NCBI GenBank assembly: GCA_028714035.1
Contig: JAQTNA010000001.1
Coordinates: 124,001-188,000 of the forward strand
DNA length: 64,000 nucleotides
Direction of reading: 5' to 3'
DNA from: Rhodocyclaceae bacterium
Lineage (GTDB): Bacteria; Pseudomonadota; Gammaproteobacteria; Burkholderiales; Rhodocyclaceae
Shown piece after piece: positions 60,608 to 64,000 of this stretch. Under the pieces are notes generated by a model. It had not been told where the DNA came from. It did not search any database and was given only the letters and a program-made list of their open reading frames with translations. Positions within the stretch are counted from its first letter, which is position 1. Each line of letters opens with the position of its first letter. The translations under genes and the position numbers were made by a program.

Positions 60608-62784
60608 TTTGCGACTCCCCGCTGGGCCTTGCGCCGAACCTGGACGACGGTCTCGGTCATGGCATTGCCACCGCCCGCCGGATCGAATTCATAAAGCTTG
60701 CCCTGTTGCAGGCTCTGGTCGGCTACCCCGAGGCCACAGGCGCGGGTGGCCAGGGGGACCGTCGCGCCATAGCCGTGCAGCATGAACACCGCATCCGGAT
60801 GTATCCACGGGGTGACCCTGGCCCGCAGATAGGCGCTGTAGGGGCGGCGGCCCGTGCCCTCCCCGAAGCAGCCGTCCGTGCCGATTTCCACTTCATCGCC
60901 GTCCGAAATGCCCAGCGGCCTGGCCCGCAGAGGGTGTATCCAGAGCAGTTGTTCGGGTGCGATTTCGTTGAGGATGGGATTGTTGAGCGACTGGCCGTGG
61001 GTGAGTACCGCGGGGCGGCCGAACAGGAGATGGAAGCGGTCACCGCTGGGCGCCGCGTGCGGCTGGAAGGGGGCGAGGCTGGGCAGGCCCGCCTTCTTCA
61101 GCACTTCGCTCTCGATCTCGATCTTGCCCGACGGGGTCTTGAACTTCAGTTGCTCGCGGGGCGTGATGGCCGGGGTGGCCGCCAGGCTGACGATGCCCTT
61201 TTCCCGCATCTGGGCCACGGTGACGCCCGTGCCCTCCAGCTGGAAGTCCCACAGTTCCTCGATGGTTTCGAAATCCAGCGCCTCCTCCAGACCCACGCGG
61301 CGCAGGATTTCCCGGAAGATCCACCAGGCCGGACGGGAGTCGAAGCGCGGCGCCAAGGCCTGGTCGCGCATGCCGAAGTTCGGGCGCGGGCCGTTGTTCT
61401 GGGCCAGGATGTTGGCCCGCTCCAGGTAGGAGGACTCCGGCAGGATGACGTCGGCAAACCAGGCGGTTTCCGAGTAGCGCACGTCAATCGAGACCAGGAG
61501 CTTCAGCTTGTCCAGCGCACGTTTGGTAGCCTCCGGGTCGGGCATGCTGGTGAGGGGGTCGTGGCGGTAGGTGAAGTAGGCGCCGACGCCGTAGGGCTGC
61601 GCCGATTCCATGGCGGCGAAAAGCTGGTGCAGGATGCCGGAGGCGGGATCCCACTGGGGATGGGTGGTGCCGGCCCCGTCTACTCGGGGCTCCTTGGCCT
61701 TGGGCATGCGGCTGACCAGTTTCCGGAGGCTCTTCCTGCCCACGTCCTCGGGGGACTTGGCCAGCACGATGCCGCCCTTGACCTCCACCGAGCCCATGAG
61801 CGCGTTGAGGATCAAGGCGGTGCGGCTGACGTAGAAGGACTGCTTGTGGCGGGCCGTCATCCAGCCCGGGTGGAAGATCACGTGGGGTGCGTCCCCGGCG
61901 ATTTCGGTCACGAAGGCGCGAATCTCGGCCGCAGGGATGCCGGTGTGTTCCTCCTGCCACTCGGGGGAGGTGTCCTTCACCGCCTCGCGCAGGGCATCCA
62001 TGCCGGAGACGAAGCGCGCCACGAATTCCTTGTCGTAGACCTCCTGTTTCAGCACCTCGTGGATGATGGCCAGGTTCAGGGCGTAGTCGCTGTTGGGGCG
62101 CGTCTGCCAGTAACGGGTGGCCTTGCAGGCGGTGATGCTGGCCCGGGGGTCAATGTAGGTGCAGCGCATGCCGCGCGCCATGGCGGCCATGAAGGCCTTG
62201 GACTCCTTGACCTGAAGCGACTCGACGATGTTGCGGCCGTAGAGCACCACGTGCCGGGCGTTCTTGAGATCGAAGGTCACGGCGGTGCGGCCGACACCGT
62301 AGAGGGAGCGGGTCGCGTTGTGGGCGTTGCGGCCGCAGGATGCGTCGTGATCGAAGTAGTTGGGCGAACCCAGCGCCTGGACGAAGGCCTGGGTGAGGTC
62401 GGTGAAGGCCCCGCCGCGATCCGACAGGGCGATGCCGCGCGGCCCCATCTCCTCCACCACCTCCCGCAGCTTCTCCGCGATGTAGTCCAGGGCCTCGTCC
62501 CAGGATGCCCGACGCCACTTGCCGGCGCCTCGCGCGGCGGTGCGTATCAGCGGTGTTTGCGGCCGCTCGTCGTCGTACTCCAGGGGGATGCCGCCGGCTC
62601 CCCGCGCGCACAGGCTCGCGCCGATGGCTGGGTCAAAGCTGTTGCCCTGCAGCCAGGTCACGCGGCCGTCCTCGACGGTGACCTCGATCGGGCAGCGGGT
62701 GGCGCACATGCCGCACATGCTGAAAACCGTGTGCCGGCCGGGGGCCTCGACGCTGCGCACATTGGGAGCCTTGCCTGAATTCAT
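60604..62784 (-). CDS. Cytoplasmic molybdopterin oxidoreductase with Cys Mo-ligand
   Basis: A 726-residue molybdopterin enzyme without Tat signal. FS0 is complete: Cys24, Cys27, Cys31 (CGMCATRC) and Cys59. Cys150 in HDASCGRNAHNATRSLYG sits where polysulfide, thiosulfate and SoeA-type enzymes carry the Mo-binding Cys. The C-terminal pterin-binding part is intact (HGYGATVPLATRACG). Without a membrane subunit it differs from SoeABC. With a TSUP exporter next to it, cytoplasmic sulfite or thiosulfate chemistry is a fair hypothesis, not shown. Confidence 0.9.
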   Translation of the reverse strand: MNSGKAPNVRSVEAPGRHTVFSMCGMCATRCPIEVTVEDGRVTWLQGNSFDPAIGASLCARGAGGIPLEYDDERPQTPLIRTAARGAGKWRRASWDEALDYIAEKLREVVEEMGPRGIALSDRGGAFTDLTQAFVQALGSPNYFDHDASCGRNAHNATRSLYGVGRTAVTFDLKNARHVVLYGRNIVESLQVKESKAFMAAMARGMRCTYIDPRASITACKATRYWQTRPNSDYALNLAIIHEVLKQEVYDKEFVARFVSGMDALREAVKDTSPEWQEEHTGIPAAEIRAFVTEIAGDAPHVIFHPGWMTARHKQSFYVSRTALILNALMGSVEVKGGIVLAKSPEDVGRKSLRKLVSRMPKAKEPRVDGAGTTHPQWDPASGILHQLFAAMESAQPYGVGAYFTYRHDPLTSMPDPEATKRALDKLKLLVSIDVRYSETAWFADVILPESSYLERANILAQNNGPRPNFGMRDQALAPRFDSRPAWWIFREILRRVGLEEALDFETIEELWDFQLEGTGVTVAQMREKGIVSLAATPAITPREQLKFKTPSGKIEIESEVLKKAGLPSLAPFQPHAAPSGDRFHLLFGRPAVLTHGQSLNNPILNEIAPEQLLWIHPLRARPLGISDGDEVEIGTDGCFGEGTGRRPYSAYLRARVTPWIHPDAVFMLHGYGATVPLATRACGLGVADQSLQQGKLYEFDPAGGGNAMTETVVQVRRKAQRGVAK

Positions 62785-62847
62785 CGTTGCATCCTCAAGA
62801 TTGCCGGCGAGCCTGGCGCCCGCGTTGGCCTTGCATGATTTCCGGCC

Positions 62848-63243
62848 TCAGAACATGCCGAGCAGGGATAGCCCGAGCAAAGTGAGCCCGATGCAGGCGA
62901 CGCGCTTTACCCAGAGCGGGTCGAGTTTCTTGGCGATCTTGGGCCCGATCCAGCCCGCCAGCAGGGCCGCGGGGAACATTACCAGAAACAGGTCCAGGTC
63001 AAAATTACCCAAAGAGTAGTGTTTTAAGGTACTCATCATGGTGCTGAAGAAGATGGCCAGCAGGGAACTGCCGACCACGATGTACATGGGCAGGCCCAGC
63101 ACCACGGCCATGAGCGGCACCATGAAGGGGCCGCCGCCGAAGCCGAACATGGACGATAACACGGCGATGAGGAAGGCGCCGATGCAGCCTACGACCACGT
63201 TGACCTTGAACTCGTGGCCCCAGAAATGGACGTGCATATACAT
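62848..63243 (-). CDS. TauE/SafE (TSUP) exporter, C-terminal half as separate gene
   Basis: A 131-residue membrane protein with about four helices and the TSUP motif SSMFGFGGGPFMVPLM. It matches the second repeat of TauE/SafE sulfite or sulfonate exporters. It has its own ribosome site (AGGAG) and ATG 27 bases after the stop of the first-half gene, so the two halves seem to be separate polypeptides. Both halves keep the G-GGG-x4-P motif. They would assemble into one transporter. Confidence 0.8.
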   Translation of the reverse strand: MYMHVHFWGHEFKVNVVVGCIGAFLIAVLSSMFGFGGGPFMVPLMAVVLGLPMYIVVGSSLLAIFFSTMMSTLKHYSLGNFDLDLFLVMFPAALLAGWIGPKIAKKLDPLWVKRVACIGLTLLGLSLLGMF

Positions 63244-63270
63244 GTGGATACTCCTGATGTGGGTTCGAAC

Positions 63271-64000
63271 TCAAACCTTGGCCAGTACGCCGGCGTCCTT
63301 GTTGCGGGCAGCGGCCTCGGCGCGCTTCTGGAACTCCTTGAGGATGGCCTGTTCCTTCTTGTTCTTGGCGATGTAGCCCGGCGTGGTCTGCCAGAACATC
63401 AAGGCCGCCAGGAAGAACAGGATCCAGCCGAAGACGAACTTGAAGTCGTCCAGCGTGATCATCTGGGTCAGGATCGGACCGATGAAGGCGCCGGCCAGGG
63501 TCGCCAGGCCCATGGCGATGCCCACCTTCCAGCTGATGAACTTGATGCGGGAATAGTTGGCCACGCCGCTGGCCTGGGAGAACAGCACCGTGGGCGTGAC
63601 GGTTCCGGCCACCACGTTGTGGGGCAGGGGGAAGAACATGAGCAGGATCGGGTTGATGATGAAGCCTCCGCCCGCGCCCATCAGGACGCCGAAAGTGGCC
63701 AGCGCCAGGGTGATCAGGAAGGGATAGACGATGTTCAGGCTGGTGCCTGCGTTGCTCATGTAGCGCATGGGAAAGGCGATCCGGTTTTCCATCGTGACCG
63801 GCAGGCTCTGGGCGTTCTTGTCGGTCGCCGCCGTGATGAAATACTTGCCGGGAGGCGCCCCGTCCGGGATTTTTACCTGAGCCGTGAAGCTTCCGTCCTC
63901 CTTCAGGTCAATGTTCGCCACCAGCAGCTTTTCGATGCTGCGAAAGCGCGCCTTGACGATCTGCATGGAGCGCCTTGCCCGGTCCTTGCCATCCAGCGCC
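63271..64000 (-). CDS. TauE/SafE (TSUP) exporter, N-terminal half (5' end outside window)
   Basis: An N-terminal soluble domain (VKARFRSIEKLLVANIDL..., beta-rich, about 60 residues) is followed by about four membrane helices with the TSUP motif GAGGGFIINPILLMFFP. The frame is open to the window edge upstream of the first visible ATG (63964-63966), so the true start, perhaps with a signal sequence, is probably outside. TSUP proteins export sulfite, sulfonates or related anions. It precedes the C-terminal-half gene and the molybdoenzyme operon. Confidence 0.8.
   Translation of the reverse strand, partial: ALDGKDRARRSMQIVKARFRSIEKLLVANIDLKEDGSFTAQVKIPDGAPPGKYFITAATDKNAQSLPVTMENRIAFPMRYMSNAGTSLNIVYPFLITLALATFGVLMGAGGGFIINPILLMFFPLPHNVVAGTVTPTVLFSQASGVANYSRIKFISWKVGIAMGLATLAGAFIGPILTQMITLDDFKFVFGWILFFLAALMFWQTTPGYIAKNKKEQAILKEFQKRAEAAARNKDAGVLAKV

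Noticed and set aside
60604-62784. Assignment as SoeA (sulfite dehydrogenase)
   Set aside because: Shorter than SoeA, no NrfD-type SoeC gene nearby, and a different flavoprotein partner, so a specific name is not justified.

Overview
The window looks like a chromosomal segment of a GC-rich, sulfur-oxidising betaproteobacterium. Three things point there: a reverse-type dsr cluster (dsrABEFHCMKLJOP, then dsrN, dsrR and cobA), a class I PHA synthase, and a hemE-priA junction. The genes suggest a Rhodocyclales/Nitrosomonadales-like sulfur oxidiser that also uses propionyl-CoA and stores PHA. I cannot fix the genus from sequence alone.

Layout. 1-3214: end of hemE, an AT-rich spacer with two DnaA-box-like 9-mers, and priA. 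3271-11271: a copper-efflux operon (small His/Cys-rich protein, CusF-like, CusC, CusB, CusA) carrying a DUF559 endonuclease cassette between cusB and cusA, then a Uma2-family gene. 11447-19928: a propionyl-CoA to succinyl-CoA block (GntR regulator, methylmalonyl-CoA mutase, MeaB, propionyl-CoA carboxylase beta and alpha) with a VapBC-type toxin-antitoxin pair inside it and an unusual leader before the alpha-subunit gene. 20085-31544: alpha carbonic anhydrase, ilvD, a TonB-receptor/YfiR/hybrid-kinase signalling unit, phaC, an MFS transporter and a DUF4124 protein.

31631-37214, minus strand: oligopeptidase A, then a divergent operon facing dsrA with a TauD-like dioxygenase, an unknown protein, a tandem TusA protein, a DsrC paralogue lacking the penultimate Cys, a Cas6/Cmx6-like RNase and a small unknown protein. 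37624-52181, plus strand: the dsr cluster with ybiB, dsrN, dsrR and cobA. 52211-57086, minus strand: a Tat-exported DmsA-like molybdoenzyme with Fe-S subunit, TorD-like chaperone and pentaheme cytochrome. 57088-62784, minus strand: a second, apparently cytoplasmic molybdoenzyme with a ferredoxin subunit and a 995-residue flavoprotein that seems to fuse a cofactor-less NuoF-like domain to a GltD/DsrL-like domain. 62848-64000: two genes that together make one TauE/SafE (TSUP) exporter.

The likely common theme of the right half is oxidation of stored sulfur: TusA and DsrEFH pass persulfide to DsrC, DsrAB releases sulfite, DsrMKJOP and DsrL handle electrons, DsrN and CobA supply siroheme precursors. 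The molybdoenzymes and TSUP exporter are plausible sulfite or sulfur-oxyanion steps, which is inference.

The most unusual signals are non-coding. (1) Three hairpins whose arms are tandem heptamers and whose core is GCGCGCC-loop-GGCGCGC; each starts 4-10 bases after a stop codon inside an operon (pccB/pccA, dsrC-like/tusA, dsrL/dsrJ). (2) A 41-codon leader ORF before pccA that copies the PccA N-terminus and runs through two mutually exclusive RNA hairpins, one of which encloses the pccA start. (3) A DUF559 nuclease gene bounded by about 42-bp inverted repeats with palindromic ends, and a related repeat inserted in frame in cusA.
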